Source: Megasphaera sp. UBA1696 (GTDB lineage: Bacteria; Bacillota; Negativicutes; Veillonellales; Megasphaeraceae). Taken from it: a DNA stretch of 64,000 nt. The stretch is from assembly GCA_002319965.1 (NCBI GenBank), contig DCJQ01000035.1, forward strand, positions 13,104-77,103. The letters are read 5' to 3'. Made by a program: the position numbers and the translations under genes. A model generated the notes under the pieces. That model was not told the DNA's origin. It saw nothing but the letters and a program-made list of their open reading frames with translations, and did not search any database. Positions 50,431-59,656 of this stretch are shown one piece after another; position 1 is the first letter of the stretch, and each line of letters starts with the position of its first letter.

Positions 50431-50820
50431 TTATACGCGTCTCCGTTTAGGCGGACGGCAACCGTTATGCGGAATAGGCGTTACGTCTTTGATGGAGTTT
50501 ACTTCAAGACCAGCTGCCTGCAATGCGCGGATAGCAGCTTCACGACCCGAGCCCGGACCTTTGACGAATACTTCTACCTGACGAAGGCCATGTTCCATAG
50601 CTGCTTTTGCAGCCTGTTCAGCAGCCATCTGTGCAGCAAACGGAGTGCTCTTACGGGAACCGCGGAAACCGAGGCCGCCGGCACTTGCCCAAGACAGTGC
50701 ATTGCCTTTTGTATCACTAATCGTAACGATTGTATTGTTGAATGTAGAACGAATATGAGCTGCACCCGATTCTACATGTTTCTTTTCTTTTCTTTTATTG
50801 CTTCTGACATTCTTAGCCAA
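50431..50820 (-). CDS. rpsK: 30S ribosomal protein S11
   Basis: 129 residues; STFNNTIVTISDTKGNALSWASAG, and the C-terminal NGCRPPKRRRV are conserved. It lies on the 30S platform. The start codon is TTG (50818-50820), 8 nt after GGAGGG; no ATG is available. Confidence 0.96.
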   Translation of the reverse strand: MAKNVRSNKRKEKKHVESGAAHIRSTFNNTIVTISDTKGNALSWASAGGLGFRGSRKSTPFAAQMAAEQAAKAAMEHGLRQVEVFVKGPGSGREAAIRALQAAGLEVNSIKDVTPIPHNGCRPPKRRRV

Positions 50821-50848
50821 AATCGTTTCCCTCCTTACTTAAAGAATC

Positions 50849-51217
50849 TTATTTCTTCTTACCTGCTACAGCTTTTCTCGGACCTTTACGCGTACGTGCA
50901 TTGGTCTTGGTGCGCTGACCGCGAACGGGAAGACCTGCGCGATGACGTTTGCCGCGATACGAATTAACTTCGATCAGGCGTTTGATGTTGAGTGCTGTGT
51001 CGCGGCGAAGATCGCCTTCAACTTTATAATCAGAACCGATGACTTCACGAATTTTCTGTACTTCGTCTTCCGTCAAATCGCGAACGCGGGTATCCGGGTT
51101 TACGCCAGTCTTCGCCAGAATCTGCTGGGAAGAAGAAAGACCAATACCTAAAATGTAAGTCAAACCAATTTCAACTCGTTTATCACGTGGTAAATCCACA
51201 CCGGCTATACGTGCCAT
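50849..51217 (-). CDS. rpsM: 30S ribosomal protein S13
   Basis: 122 residues; MARIAGVDLPRDKRVEIGLTY and the basic tail RKGPRKAVAGKKK are typical. It contacts the 50S subunit and P-site tRNA. Confidence 0.97.
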   Translation of the reverse strand: MARIAGVDLPRDKRVEIGLTYILGIGLSSSQQILAKTGVNPDTRVRDLTEDEVQKIREVIGSDYKVEGDLRRDTALNIKRLIEVNSYRGKRHRAGLPVRGQRTKTNARTRKGPRKAVAGKKK

Positions 51218-51239
51218 CTATTCATTCACCTCCTGCTTA

Positions 51240-51353
51240 TTAACCCTGTTTCTGTTTATGTTTCGGATTTTCGCAAATGACCATGACACGGCCTTTACGT
51301 TTAATGATTTTGCATTTTTCGCAAATCTTCTTTACTGACGGTTTTACCTTCAT
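51240..51353 (-). CDS. rpmJ: 50S ribosomal protein L36
   Basis: A 37-residue protein reading MKVKPSVKKICEKCKIIKRK at its start. It is the zinc-ribbon form, with Cys at 11, 14 and 27 and His at 32. It lies between infA and rpsM as in most Firmicutes, with AGGAGG upstream. Confidence 0.97.
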   Translation of the reverse strand: MKVKPSVKKICEKCKIIKRKGRVMVICENPKHKQKQG

Positions 51354-51376
51354 TATTAACCTCCTGCGTAATACTC

Positions 51377-51595
51377 TTACTTAAAGCGGTATGTAATGCG
51401 ACCGCGATTCAGATCATACGGTGTCAATTCAAGTGTGACCCGGTCGCCCGGAAGGATACGAATGAAATTCATACGCATTTTACCGGAGACATGAGCCAAC
51501 ACGATGTGTTCATTTTCAAGTTTGACTTTGAACATGGCGTTTGGCAAGGCTTCAACGACGACGCCTTCTACTTCAATGACATCTACCTTCGACAT
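51377..51595 (-). CDS. infA: Translation initiation factor IF-1
   Basis: 72 residues, exactly the family length, with the OB-fold motifs VEGVVVEALPNAMFKV, HVSGKMRMNFIRILPGD and DLNRGRITYR. The ATG at 51595 follows GGGAGG; the upstream in-frame start is inside the KOW gene. Confidence 0.97.
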   Translation of the reverse strand: MSKVDVIEVEGVVVEALPNAMFKVKLENEHIVLAHVSGKMRMNFIRILPGDRVTLELTPYDLNRGRITYRFK

Positions 51596-51609
51596 AGTAA
51601 CCTCCCTGG

Positions 51610-51882
51610 TCAATTCTTCATAGCCCGGTTTAAGACGGACCGTATCCATTCATTGCTGATTCTCACGGGACCAGCGCTTCCTTCAGATACGCTCGTTCCC
51701 AATATCCGGAGATGCCGGCAGTTCTTTTTCTTCGGCTTATCCAGGTTGTACTTTCTACCGTCAGCAATCCATACGTAGGGATAAGCCAAACTGCCGACAA
51801 CAACATACAAGCAGCCTTTATCCTTGCCTGCCAGGCATTCTACGACCGTGCAGACAGGTATCATCGGAGTTCGTTCCATCAT
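51610..51882 (-). CDS. KOW-domain RNA-binding protein
   Basis: A 90-residue protein of the small KOW (L14e-like) family that sits between map and infA in many Firmicutes. The KOW core is TVVECLAGKDKGCLYVVVG. A later basic stretch (KYNLDKPKKKNCRHLRIL) is typical. Its role is presumed ribosome-associated. The start overlaps the map stop as ATGA. Confidence 0.8.
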   Translation of the reverse strand: MMERTPMIPVCTVVECLAGKDKGCLYVVVGSLAYPYVWIADGRKYNLDKPKKKNCRHLRILGTSVSEGSAGPVRISNEWIRSVLNRAMKN

Positions 51883-52631
51883 TCATCCGGTAAGGTCAGA
51901 ATTTCAGGGCCGTTTTCCGTAATCGCTACTGTATGTTCGAAGTGGGCTGCCGGTTTGCCGTCTTGTGTGACGACGGTCCAGCCGTTTTTCAACTGGCGGA
52001 CCTTTTCCGTACCCATATTGATCATCGGTTCCAGAGCCAGGACCATGCCCGGTTCTAACAATTCGCCGTGACCGGGCATACCGTAATTCGGTACTTCCGG
52101 ATCTTCGTGCATATCCGTGCCAATGCCGTGGCCGACGTAATCTCGGACGACGCTGTACCCAAAGGATTCAGCGTAGGCTTGGACGGCATGACCGATATCG
52201 CCAAGGTGATTGCCGGCGACAGCCTGTTCAATGCCCTTATAAAGGCACTCTTCAGTAACCTTCAATAATTTGAGGGTTGCCGGGTTCACGTGGCCGACAG
52301 GAATCGTTACCGTCGAATCGCCATGGTAGCCATTTTTATTTACAACTAAATCAACGCTGATTATATCGCCATCTTTAAGCTTGCGATGGCCAGGAATCCC
52401 ATGGACGACTTCTTCATTTACGCTGGCGCAAATAGTTGCCGGGAATCCATAATAGCCTTTACAGCTCGGAAAAGCGCCGCAACTGCGGATATAGTCTTCA
52501 CAGCGCTGGTCGAGCTCACCCGTCGTAATGCCGGGCTTTGCCAGCTTCTTCATCAGAGCTAAGGCATTGGCCGTAATACGGCCAGCGTCGCGAATATATT
52601 CAATTTCCCGTTTTGATTTTAAGATGATCAT
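51879..52631 (-). CDS. map: Methionine aminopeptidase, type I
   Basis: A 250-residue metalloprotease removing initiator Met. Metal ligands are seen as Asp in VDLVVNKNGYHGD, His in VGHGIGTDMHE and Glu in LALEPMIN and FEHTVAITENG. It starts 2 nt after adk ends and is coupled to the KOW gene. Confidence 0.96.
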   Translation of the reverse strand: MIILKSKREIEYIRDAGRITANALALMKKLAKPGITTGELDQRCEDYIRSCGAFPSCKGYYGFPATICASVNEEVVHGIPGHRKLKDGDIISVDLVVNKNGYHGDSTVTIPVGHVNPATLKLLKVTEECLYKGIEQAVAGNHLGDIGHAVQAYAESFGYSVVRDYVGHGIGTDMHEDPEVPNYGMPGHGELLEPGMVLALEPMINMGTEKVRQLKNGWTVVTQDGKPAAHFEHTVAITENGPEILTLPDE

Positions 52632-52633
52632 GC

Positions 52634-53284
52634 TTATTTACTCTTTTCAAGACTAGCGATGATGTCTTTGTATACATCATCCATATTCTGTTCTCCATCA
52701 ATTTCAATATAGAGATTGGAATTTTTATAGTAGTCAATGAGCGGTTTCGTCTGTGCAGCGTATACACTCAGACGCTTTTTGACGGTTTCAACTTTATCGT
52801 CATCGCGCTGGTATAATTCACCGCCGCATTTATCGCAAACGTTCTTTACCTTGGACGGTTTGAATGTGACATGGTATGTCGTACCGCAAGAGCGGCAGAT
52901 CTGACGGCCCGTCGTCCGCTTGATGAGTTCTTCATCGGGAACGGCGATGTTGATGACGCCATCAAGTTTGATGCCGAGATCCCGAAGGATGGCATCGAGG
53001 GATACAGCCTGGCTGGTCGTACGCGGGAAGCCGTCGAGGATAAAGCCTTTTTTGCAGTCGTCTTTAGAAAGACGTTCCTTGACAATTCCTACGGTGACAG
53101 CATCGGGTACGAGCTGGCCGTTGTCCATATACTTTTTGGCTTCAAGACCGAGCGGAGTCTGTTCTTTTACAGCTGCCCGGAACATATCGCCTGTCGAAAT
53201 CTGGGGAATACCATATTTGTCAATCAATCGTTCAGCCTGGGTACCTTTACCGGCGCCCGGAGGGCCCATTAAAAGAATATACAC
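52634..53284 (-). CDS. adk: Adenylate kinase
   Basis: A 216-residue kinase with P-loop GPPGAGKGTQ and a zinc-type lid carrying two CxxC pairs (CRSCG and CDKCG). The start is GTG (53282-53284) after GGGGG; no ATG is near. Its place between secY and map is the usual one. Confidence 0.96.
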   Translation of the reverse strand: MYILLMGPPGAGKGTQAERLIDKYGIPQISTGDMFRAAVKEQTPLGLEAKKYMDNGQLVPDAVTVGIVKERLSKDDCKKGFILDGFPRTTSQAVSLDAILRDLGIKLDGVINIAVPDEELIKRTTGRQICRSCGTTYHVTFKPSKVKNVCDKCGGELYQRDDDKVETVKKRLSVYAAQTKPLIDYYKNSNLYIEIDGEQNMDDVYKDIIASLEKSK

Positions 53285-53300
53285 TCAAACTACCCCCTTA

Positions 53301-54563
53301 TTATTTCATAAATCCTTGATATTGTCTATTCAAAACTAAGGATTCTGCCTGCTTCATCGTATCGATGGCAACACCGACGACGATGAGGATGGCCGTACCG
53401 CCGAAGTAAACCCCTTCAATGCCTGTAATCCAACCGATGAAATTCGGCAAGATGGCGATGAATGCTAAGAAGAAGGCACCGGCGAGGGTAATTCTCGTCA
53501 TGATGCGATCGATATACAGGGCAGTCGGCTGACCCGGACGAATCCCGGGAATGAAGCCGCCATACTTCTGCATATTTTCCGTAAGCTGAGGGATATTCAG
53601 CGAAATAGCCGTGTAGAAATATGTGAAGAACATAATCAGAACGGCGTACATGACCGTATTGGTAACGGTGCCCCATGCAAAGTAGCTGGCAATCCATTGG
53701 ACTGTGTCATTCTGTACGAACTGTGCAATCGTAATCGGGAACATCAGTACAGACGATGCAAAGATGATGGGGATAACGCCGGCCTGGTTGACTTTCAGCG
53801 GAATGTGTGTCGAGTGGCCGCCATACATCTTACGACCGACAATGCGTTTTGCATATTGGACCGCAACGCGCCGCTGTCCCTGCGTAACTTCAATGACCAC
53901 GATAATCATGAACAAAGCGATAACGACAAAAAGTAAGGCCTGGAAGATATTAATCGAACCGGCCTGAATATACTGATAAATCGTCATGACGCCTTGGGGG
54001 AAACGCGCTACGATACCGGCGAAGATGATCAGCGAAATGCCGTTGCCGATGCCACCGGCTGTGATCTGGTCACCGAGCCACATGAGGAAACAAGTCCCTG
54101 CCGTAAGAATCAGTGATACCATAACGACCATAGCCCAGCTGTCGACGATGAGCGCACCGTTAACTTTCAGTGCATAGCTCATGGCAAAGGCCTGAATCAA
54201 TGCCAGGACAACCGTGCCGTACCGCGTGACCTTTTGGATCTTATCGCGGCCTTCTTGATTATCCTTGGCCCATTGTTCAAACGTTGGAACGACGGCGGTC
54301 AGCAGCTGCATGATAATCGACGCATTGATGTACGGCGTGATACTCATGGCCAGGATGGAGAACTTACTCAGTGCCCCACCGGCAAACAAGTCGAGTAATC
54401 CGAACAAGTTGCCGCTGCTGAAGAGGTTTTCAATGACCGACGAGTCGACACCCGGTACGGGAATGTGTACACCCAGTCTGAAAACGACGAACATAATAAG
54501 AGTGAAGACCGCCCGTTTCCGGAATTCCGGAACGTTAAGTACGTTTTGGATGTTCTCTAACAT
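53301..54563 (-). CDS. secY: Preprotein translocase subunit SecY
   Basis: A 420-residue membrane channel with ten segments. RKRAVFTLIMFVVFRLGVHIPVPGVD, the plug region with FAGGALSKFSILAMSITPYINASII, and ALRYIDRIMTRIT-like cytoplasmic loops are seen. It forms the Sec channel with SecE and SecG, which are outside the window. Confidence 0.97.
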   Translation of the reverse strand: MLENIQNVLNVPEFRKRAVFTLIMFVVFRLGVHIPVPGVDSSVIENLFSSGNLFGLLDLFAGGALSKFSILAMSITPYINASIIMQLLTAVVPTFEQWAKDNQEGRDKIQKVTRYGTVVLALIQAFAMSYALKVNGALIVDSWAMVVMVSLILTAGTCFLMWLGDQITAGGIGNGISLIIFAGIVARFPQGVMTIYQYIQAGSINIFQALLFVVIALFMIIVVIEVTQGQRRVAVQYAKRIVGRKMYGGHSTHIPLKVNQAGVIPIIFASSVLMFPITIAQFVQNDTVQWIASYFAWGTVTNTVMYAVLIMFFTYFYTAISLNIPQLTENMQKYGGFIPGIRPGQPTALYIDRIMTRITLAGAFFLAFIAILPNFIGWITGIEGVYFGGTAILIVVGVAIDTMKQAESLVLNRQYQGFMK

Positions 54564-54575
54564 CGCAAATCACCC

Positions 54576-55040
54576 CTACTGTTCTGCTACCGGTTCTTCT
54601 CCCGGTACTACAACCTTACCACCTGCAGCTTCAATCTTTTCTTTAGCAGATTTCGTGAAACCATTGGCTACGACGGTCAGTTTCTTTTCGAGTTCGCCAT
54701 TGCCGAGGATGCGGATGCCATCGCGGACATTCTTAACGATGCCAGCTTCGACTAAAGCAACGGGATCGACAGTCGTGCCGTCTTCAAAGCGGTTGAGTAC
54801 AGAAACATTAACTTCTGCATATTCTTTACCCCAAATGTTGGTGAAACCACGTTTCGGGAGCAAACGATACAGCGGCATCTGGCCACCTTCGAAGCCCGGG
54901 CGCTTACCGCCACCGCTACGAGAAAGCTGACCTTTCATACCTTTACCGGCCGTTTTGCCGTTACCGGAACCGATACCACGGCCGACGCGGTTACGTTTTT
55001 TCTTGGAACCAGGAACAATACTCATTTCATGAAGTTTCAA
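54576..55040 (-). CDS. rplO: 50S ribosomal protein L15
   Basis: 154 residues; KKRNRVGRGIGSGNGKTAGKG and GFEGGQMPLYRLLPKRGF are diagnostic. The start is TTG (55038-55040), 9 nt after GGAGG, giving the expected MKLHEM N-terminus. Confidence 0.96.
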   Translation of the reverse strand: MKLHEMSIVPGSKKKRNRVGRGIGSGNGKTAGKGMKGQLSRSGGGKRPGFEGGQMPLYRLLPKRGFTNIWGKEYAEVNVSVLNRFEDGTTVDPVALVEAGIVKNVRDGIRILGNGELEKKLTVVANGFTKSAKEKIEAAGGKVVVPGEEPVAEQ

Positions 55041-55061
55041 TTCAGCGCACCTCCTTCTATA

Positions 55062-55241
55062 TTAAATTTCTTCTACTTTTACCAAGTGTTCTACTTTATG
55101 AAGCATCCCTTTGATCTGAGGGGTTACTTCTTTTACTACGCTGGAGTTCGTCTTGTGGAGACCGAGAGCAACGATGGTTGCACGCTGATCACCAGGACGG
55201 CCAGCCAAACTCTTTACGAGTGTAACTTTAACCTGAGCCAT
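55062..55241 (-). CDS. rpmD: 50S ribosomal protein L30
   Basis: A 59-residue protein, MAQVKVTLVKSLAGRPGDQR at its start and KVEHLVKVEEI at its end. Conserved place between rpsE and rplO, with AGGAGG upstream. Confidence 0.97.
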   Translation of the reverse strand: MAQVKVTLVKSLAGRPGDQRATIVALGLHKTNSSVVKEVTPQIKGMLHKVEHLVKVEEI

Positions 55242-55259
55242 CTTGTTATATCCTCCTTA

Positions 55260-55760
55260 TTAACCGTAAATTTCTTCTACAGTTTTGCCACGGAGTTCAG
55301 CAACTTTATTGACATCCTTCAAGCTGCTCAAACCTTCGAGCGTAGCCTGAACCATGTTGTTCGGGTTGGAAGAACCGATCGATTTGGTGAGGATGTTGCG
55401 GACGCCAGCCAGTTCCAATACGGCACGAACCGGGCCGCCGGCAATAACGCCAGTACCTTCAGCAGCCGGTTTCAGGAATACCTGGCCTGCGCCGAAAATA
55501 CCCGTAACTTTATGGGGAATGGAACCGTTTTTCAACGGAACGGAAATCATATGTTTCTTAGCGTCTTCGACGCCTTTGCGGATTGCTTCAGGAACTTCAC
55601 CGGCTTTACCTAAACCTGCGCCAACACGGCCATTGCCGTCACCGACAACAACGAGGGCACTGAAGGAAAAACGACGGCCGCCTTTAACTACCTTAGCAAC
55701 ACGGTTGATGAATACTACATTTTCCTGTAATTCGAGACCTGCATGGTCAACTTTTGCCAT
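55260..55760 (-). CDS. rpsE: 30S ribosomal protein S5
   Basis: 166 residues; the N-terminal S5 domain has VNRVAKVVKGGRRFSFSALVVVGD (here FINRVAKV), and the C-terminal domain has AGGPVRAVLELAGVRNILTKS. It affects decoding accuracy. Confidence 0.97.
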   Translation of the reverse strand: MAKVDHAGLELQENVVFINRVAKVVKGGRRFSFSALVVVGDGNGRVGAGLGKAGEVPEAIRKGVEDAKKHMISVPLKNGSIPHKVTGIFGAGQVFLKPAAEGTGVIAGGPVRAVLELAGVRNILTKSIGSSNPNNMVQATLEGLSSLKDVNKVAELRGKTVEEIYG

Positions 55761-55778
55761 GTGTTATTTCCTCCTTGA

Positions 55779-56141
55779 TTAGAATTTTAAGCCAGCTTCA
55801 CGAGCTGCTTCTGCGAGAGCTGCAACACGGCCGTGATAGATGTAACCGCCACGGTCGAAAACGACAGTCGTAATACCTTTTTCAACAGCGCGTTTGGCAA
55901 CCAAAGCACCTACCAATTTAGCGCCTTCAGCGTTGCCGCCGGTGACGTTCTGATCTTTCAGTTCTTTGTCCAAAGAGCTTGCTGCAACCAAGGTTACGCC
56001 GTTTACGTCGTCGATGACCTGGGCATAGATATTGTTAAGGCTGCGGAAAACGTTGAGACGCGGACGTTCTGCCGTGCCGTTGATGTTCTTGCGTAAACGC
56101 CAATGCCGTTTCAAACGGATTGTGTTTTTACTCTTATTCAA
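55779..56141 (-). CDS. rplR: 50S ribosomal protein L18
   Basis: 120 residues; RLKRHWRLRKNINGTAERPRL and FDRGGYIYHGRVAALAEAAR are diagnostic. It binds 5S rRNA. TTG at 56141 is preferred because it is 8 nt after AAAGGAG; the GTG at 56150 overlaps that site. Confidence 0.95.
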   Translation of the reverse strand: MNKSKNTIRLKRHWRLRKNINGTAERPRLNVFRSLNNIYAQVIDDVNGVTLVAASSLDKELKDQNVTGGNAEGAKLVGALVAKRAVEKGITTVVFDRGGYIYHGRVAALAEAAREAGLKF

Positions 56142-56167
56142 GGAATTCACTCCTTTCTAATTAAATC

Positions 56168-56710
56168 TTATTTCTTAGTACCAGCTTTACCGGCTTTACG
56201 ACGGACATGTTCGCCAACATAACGGATACCCTTGCCCTTATACGGTTCAGGGAGACGGTAGCCGCGAACTTTAGCAGCGAATTCACCGACAACTTCGTTG
56301 TCTGCACCGGAAATGTGAATCTGCGTAGCACTCGGGCATTCGATGGTAACACCGGCCGGAGCGTCGAGTTCGAGGGGATGGGAGAAACCAAGGGTCAAGG
56401 CGAGTTTCTTGCCTTTCATCTGTGCTCTGTAACCAACACCGACAATTTCCAATTCTTTTTTGAAGCCTTCCGAAACACCTTTGACCATATTGGCTACGAG
56501 TGCACGGGTGAGGCCGTGCAGTGCACGGTGATTTTTATCGTCAGACGGACGTTCTACAGTGATAACGTTGTCATTAATTGTGACTTTCATATCCTGGTGA
56601 AGCGTACGTGTGAGTTCGCCTTTCGGGCCTTTTACGGTAATTACGTGGCCATCGAGGTTTACATTTACGCCTGCCGGAATATCAATAGGCATTCTACCTA
56701 CTCGGGACAT
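56168..56710 (-). CDS. rplF: 50S ribosomal protein L6
   Basis: 180 residues; SRVGRMPIDIPAGVNV at the start and the C-terminal RLPEPYKGKGIRYVGEHVRRK are diagnostic. Confidence 0.97.
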   Translation of the reverse strand: MSRVGRMPIDIPAGVNVNLDGHVITVKGPKGELTRTLHQDMKVTINDNVITVERPSDDKNHRALHGLTRALVANMVKGVSEGFKKELEIVGVGYRAQMKGKKLALTLGFSHPLELDAPAGVTIECPSATQIHISGADNEVVGEFAAKVRGYRLPEPYKGKGIRYVGEHVRRKAGKAGTKK

Positions 56711-56727
56711 ATTGACACCTCCAAAAT

Positions 56728-57120
56728 TTACCAGACGTAAGCGAGAACTTCGCCGCCCAAGCCGAGTTTACGAGCCTGTTTGTCGCTCATAACGCCTTGA
56801 GACGTAGAAATTACAGCGATCCCCAAACCACCGAGAACGCGCGGGAGTTCTTCTTTGCCAGCGTATACGCGCAGGCCCGGTTTGGAAATTCTCTTGATGC
56901 CGGTAATTACTTTTTCTTTATTAGAACCATATTTCAACGTAACTTTCAGCGTTTTGCCTTCGTTTACGGATTCGTAGTTTTTGACGAAACCTTCTTCTTT
57001 GAGGATGTCGAGCATTGCTGCTTTAATCTTCGAAGCAGGGATTTCTACTTTTTCGTGATATGCCGAGTTAGCATTACGGATTCTTGTGAGCATATCCGCA
57101 ATCGGATCGGTCATTGCCAT
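56728..57120 (-). CDS. rpsH: 30S ribosomal protein S8
   Basis: 130 residues; DPIADMLTRIRNANSAYHE and the C-terminal GLGIAVISTSQGVMSDKQA are diagnostic. S8 binds 16S rRNA and in some bacteria regulates the spc operon by binding mRNA near rplE; no such site was assessed here. Confidence 0.97.
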   Translation of the reverse strand: MAMTDPIADMLTRIRNANSAYHEKVEIPASKIKAAMLDILKEEGFVKNYESVNEGKTLKVTLKYGSNKEKVITGIKRISKPGLRVYAGKEELPRVLGGLGIAVISTSQGVMSDKQARKLGLGGEVLAYVW

Positions 57121-57151
57121 AATCTAAAAACCTCCCTCCATGGAATACGTG

Positions 57152-57421
57152 TTACCAGCTGGCTTTTTTAACGCCAGGGATCTGACCTTTATAAGCCAGT
57201 TCACGGAATGTGATGCGGCAGATGCCAAATTTACGCATATAACCGTGAGGACGGCCGGTTATTTTGCAGCGGTTGTGCAGACGAACCGGAGATGCGTTAG
57301 CCGGCAGCTGAGAAAGTGCTTCATAGTCGCCTTTTGCTTTGAGTTCAGCACGAAGCTTAGCGTATTTGGCAACCATTTTTTCACGTTTCTTTTCACGTTC
57401 AAGCATCGATTTCTTTGCCAT
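57152..57421 (-). CDS. rpsN: 30S ribosomal protein S14 (zinc-independent, long form)
   Basis: 89 residues, MAKKSMLEREKKREKMVAKY at the start and RITFRELAYKGQIPGVKKASW-type end. It lacks the CxxC pairs of the short zinc-binding S14 that many Firmicutes encode at this place. Confidence 0.96.
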   Translation of the reverse strand: MAKKSMLEREKKREKMVAKYAKLRAELKAKGDYEALSQLPANASPVRLHNRCKITGRPHGYMRKFGICRITFRELAYKGQIPGVKKASW

Positions 57422-57439
57422 GTATGTTATCCTCCTCTA

Positions 57440-57979
57440 TTACTTTTCAAAAGGCATGCCCATCAGTTTCAACATGTCGCGACCTTCTTCGTCGGTCGCA
57501 GCCGTCGTAACGATGGTGATATCCATGCCGCGAGCTTTATCAACCTTATCATATTCGATTTCCGGGAAGATAAGCTGTTCTTTCAGGCCGAGGGTGTAGT
57601 TGCCGCGGCCGTCGAAGCCGGTTGCACTGACACCATGGAAGTCACGGACACGGGGCAGGGTCAAGTTCATCAATTTGTCGAGGAACTCATACATGCGTTC
57701 GCCGCGCAGCGTAACTTTGCAGCCAAGGTTCATGCCTTCACGGATTTTGAAAGCTGCGATAGATTTCTTAGCTTTCGTGATGATCGGTTTCTGACCAGAA
57801 ATGATGGTCATATCATTTACAGCAGCATCCAAGGCTTTGGAGTTGGTAACAGCTTCGCCAACGGCCATGTTGATAACCACTTTGGTAACCTTCGGAATCT
57901 GCATTACATTTTTATAACTGTATTTTTCCTGTAAACCCTTCACAACTTCGGAAAGGTATTTGTCTTTTAATCTGGACAC
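57440..57979 (-). CDS. rplE: 50S ribosomal protein L5
   Basis: 179 residues with the L5 motifs IPKVTKVVINMAVGEAV and RVRDFHGVSATGFDGRGNY. GTG at 57979, 9 nt after GGGAGG, gives the usual MSRLKDKY start; a TTG two codons upstream is only 3 nt from the site. Confidence 0.96.
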   Translation of the reverse strand: MSRLKDKYLSEVVKGLQEKYSYKNVMQIPKVTKVVINMAVGEAVTNSKALDAAVNDMTIISGQKPIITKAKKSIAAFKIREGMNLGCKVTLRGERMYEFLDKLMNLTLPRVRDFHGVSATGFDGRGNYTLGLKEQLIFPEIEYDKVDKARGMDITIVTTAATDEEGRDMLKLMGMPFEK

Positions 57980-58000
57980 TCTCAAGGGCCTCCCTTCTTA

Positions 58001-58318
58001 TTAGATAGCTTTACCGCTCTTTACGGCTGTACGAACTTTAGTGCCGTCGGCCTGCTGGACCATTTTGACACGAGTCGGTTTGCCGCTTTCAGGATCTACG
58101 AGCATTACGTTGGAAACATGGATAGCTGCTTCCTTGGTGATAATGCCGCCTTGAGGATTGTTCTGACTCGGTTTCGTGTGGCGCTTAACCTGGTTAAGGC
58201 CTTCAACTACGACGCGGTCTTTTTTCGGATACGTTGCGATGACCTTGCCTTTTTTGCCTTTTTCTTTACCGGCAATGACAATGACCGTATCGCCTGTTTT
58301 AACGTGCATTTTACCCAT
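58001..58318 (-). CDS. rplX: 50S ribosomal protein L24
   Basis: 105 residues; the KOW region KTGDTVIVIAGKEKGKKGKV is clear. ATG 58318 lies 10 nt after GGAGGGGG; a GTG three codons upstream is too close to that site. Confidence 0.95.
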   Translation of the reverse strand: MGKMHVKTGDTVIVIAGKEKGKKGKVIATYPKKDRVVVEGLNQVKRHTKPSQNNPQGGIITKEAAIHVSNVMLVDPESGKPTRVKMVQQADGTKVRTAVKSGKAI

Positions 58319-58334
58319 TGAGAACACCCCCTCC

Positions 58335-58706
58335 TTATAATACTTCCGGAGCCAGGGAGATAATCTTCATGAAATCTTTTTCACGCAGTTCTCTGGCAAC
58401 GGGCCCAAAAATACGAGTACCTTTCGGACTTTTATCATTGTTGTTGATTACGACAGCGGCGTTTTCGTCGAAACGGATATAGGAACCGTCAGCACGGCGC
58501 AAACCCTTTTTAGAACGGACGATAACAGCTTTGACTACATCGCCCTTCTTGACAACGCCACCGGGTGATGCATCTTTAACAGATGCTGTAATGATATCAC
58601 CAATGTTGCCATATTTACGATACGAGCCACCCATGACCTGGATGCACAAAATTTTCTTGGCACCAGTATTGTCGGCAACATTCAACATAGTTTCTTGCTG
58701 AATCAT
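58335..58706 (-). CDS. rplN: 50S ribosomal protein L14
   Basis: 123 residues starting MIQQETMLNVADNTGAKKIL, with RADGSYIRFDENAAVVIN. Length and motifs are standard. Confidence 0.97.
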   Translation of the reverse strand: MIQQETMLNVADNTGAKKILCIQVMGGSYRKYGNIGDIITASVKDASPGGVVKKGDVVKAVIVRSKKGLRRADGSYIRFDENAAVVINNNDKSPKGTRIFGPVARELREKDFMKIISLAPEVL

Positions 58707-58731
58707 GGCTTAACCTCCTAATTAATGAAGC

Positions 58732-58986
58732 TTATTTAGCTTTTTCTACGATCGTCACGACTCTCCAGTGTTTCTGTTTGGACAGCGGACGAGTTTCTTC
58801 AATACGAACGACGTCGCCAATGTGGCATTCGTTGTTTTCATCGTGGGCTTTAAATTTAACCGTCGAGATAATCGGCTTTTTATACAGCTTATGCTGCGTC
58901 TTATATTCTACAGCAACGACAATTGTTTTGTCCATCTTATCGCTGACTACTTTACCTACGCGAATTTTACGTTCATTTCTTTCCAT
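58732..58986 (-). CDS. rpsQ: 30S ribosomal protein S17
   Basis: 84 residues; RKIRVGKVVSDKMDKTIVVAV and IEETRPLSKQKHWRVV are diagnostic. ATG 58986 (MERNERKIRVG) is chosen although the AAAGGAGG site is 12 nt away; a longer frame would include that site. Confidence 0.95.
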   Translation of the reverse strand: MERNERKIRVGKVVSDKMDKTIVVAVEYKTQHKLYKKPIISTVKFKAHDENNECHIGDVVRIEETRPLSKQKHWRVVTIVEKAK

Positions 58987-59028
58987 CTGTGCTTGTGACC
59001 TCCTTTTAGATTCCAATTATGGACGTTC

Positions 59029-59229
59029 TTACGCCTGCGCTTTCAGTTCTGCTTCACGCTGTACCGTTTTGATGCGAGCGATTGTCTTTTTAACTTCGCG
59101 GATACGCATTGGATTTTCTAATTGGCCGGTCGCATGTTGAAAACGGAGGTTAAACAATTCTTCTTTCAGGCTAACCACTTTTTCATCCATTTCGGCAGCG
59201 CTCAGCGCACGGATTTCTTTAACCTTCAT
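59029..59229 (-). CDS. rpmC: 50S ribosomal protein L29
   Basis: 66 residues; the helical hairpin EMDEKVVSLKEELFNLRFQH and the motif NPMRIREVKKTIARIKT are typical. ATG 59229 overlaps the end of rplP. Confidence 0.96.
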   Translation of the reverse strand: MKVKEIRALSAAEMDEKVVSLKEELFNLRFQHATGQLENPMRIREVKKTIARIKTVQREAELKAQA

Positions 59230-59230
59230 T

Positions 59231-59656
59231 TTATTCACCACCTAATTCCTGACCTTTAACAACAAACTTCGTTTTAATCGGCAGCTTATGGCCAGCGAGA
59301 CGCATTGCTTCACGAGCAACTTCTGCGCTTACGCCACCCATTTCAAAGAGTACGCGGCCCGGTTTTGCAACAGCAACCCAGTATTCCGGAGCACCTTTAC
59401 CGGAACCCATACGAGTACCAGCCGGTTTTGCCGTAACCGGTTTGTCCGGGAAAATCTTGATCCAAACTTTACCGCCACGTTTGATGTAACGTGTCATAGC
59501 GATACGGGCAGCTTCGATCTGACGGTTCGTAATCCACGACGGTTCGAGAGCGACGAGACCATATTCACCATGAGCGACTTTATTACCACGATGTGCCTGG
59601 CCTTTCATACGGCCACGGAACTGTTTACGATATTTGACACGTTTTGGAATTAACAT
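59231..59656 (-). CDS. rplP: 50S ribosomal protein L16
   Basis: 141 residues; MLIPKRVKYRKQFRGRMKG and PAGTRMGSGKGAPEYWVA are diagnostic. Its ATG overlaps the rpsC stop by one base. Confidence 0.97.
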   Translation of the reverse strand: MLIPKRVKYRKQFRGRMKGQAHRGNKVAHGEYGLVALEPSWITNRQIEAARIAMTRYIKRGGKVWIKIFPDKPVTAKPAGTRMGSGKGAPEYWVAVAKPGRVLFEMGGVSAEVAREAMRLAGHKLPIKTKFVVKGQELGGE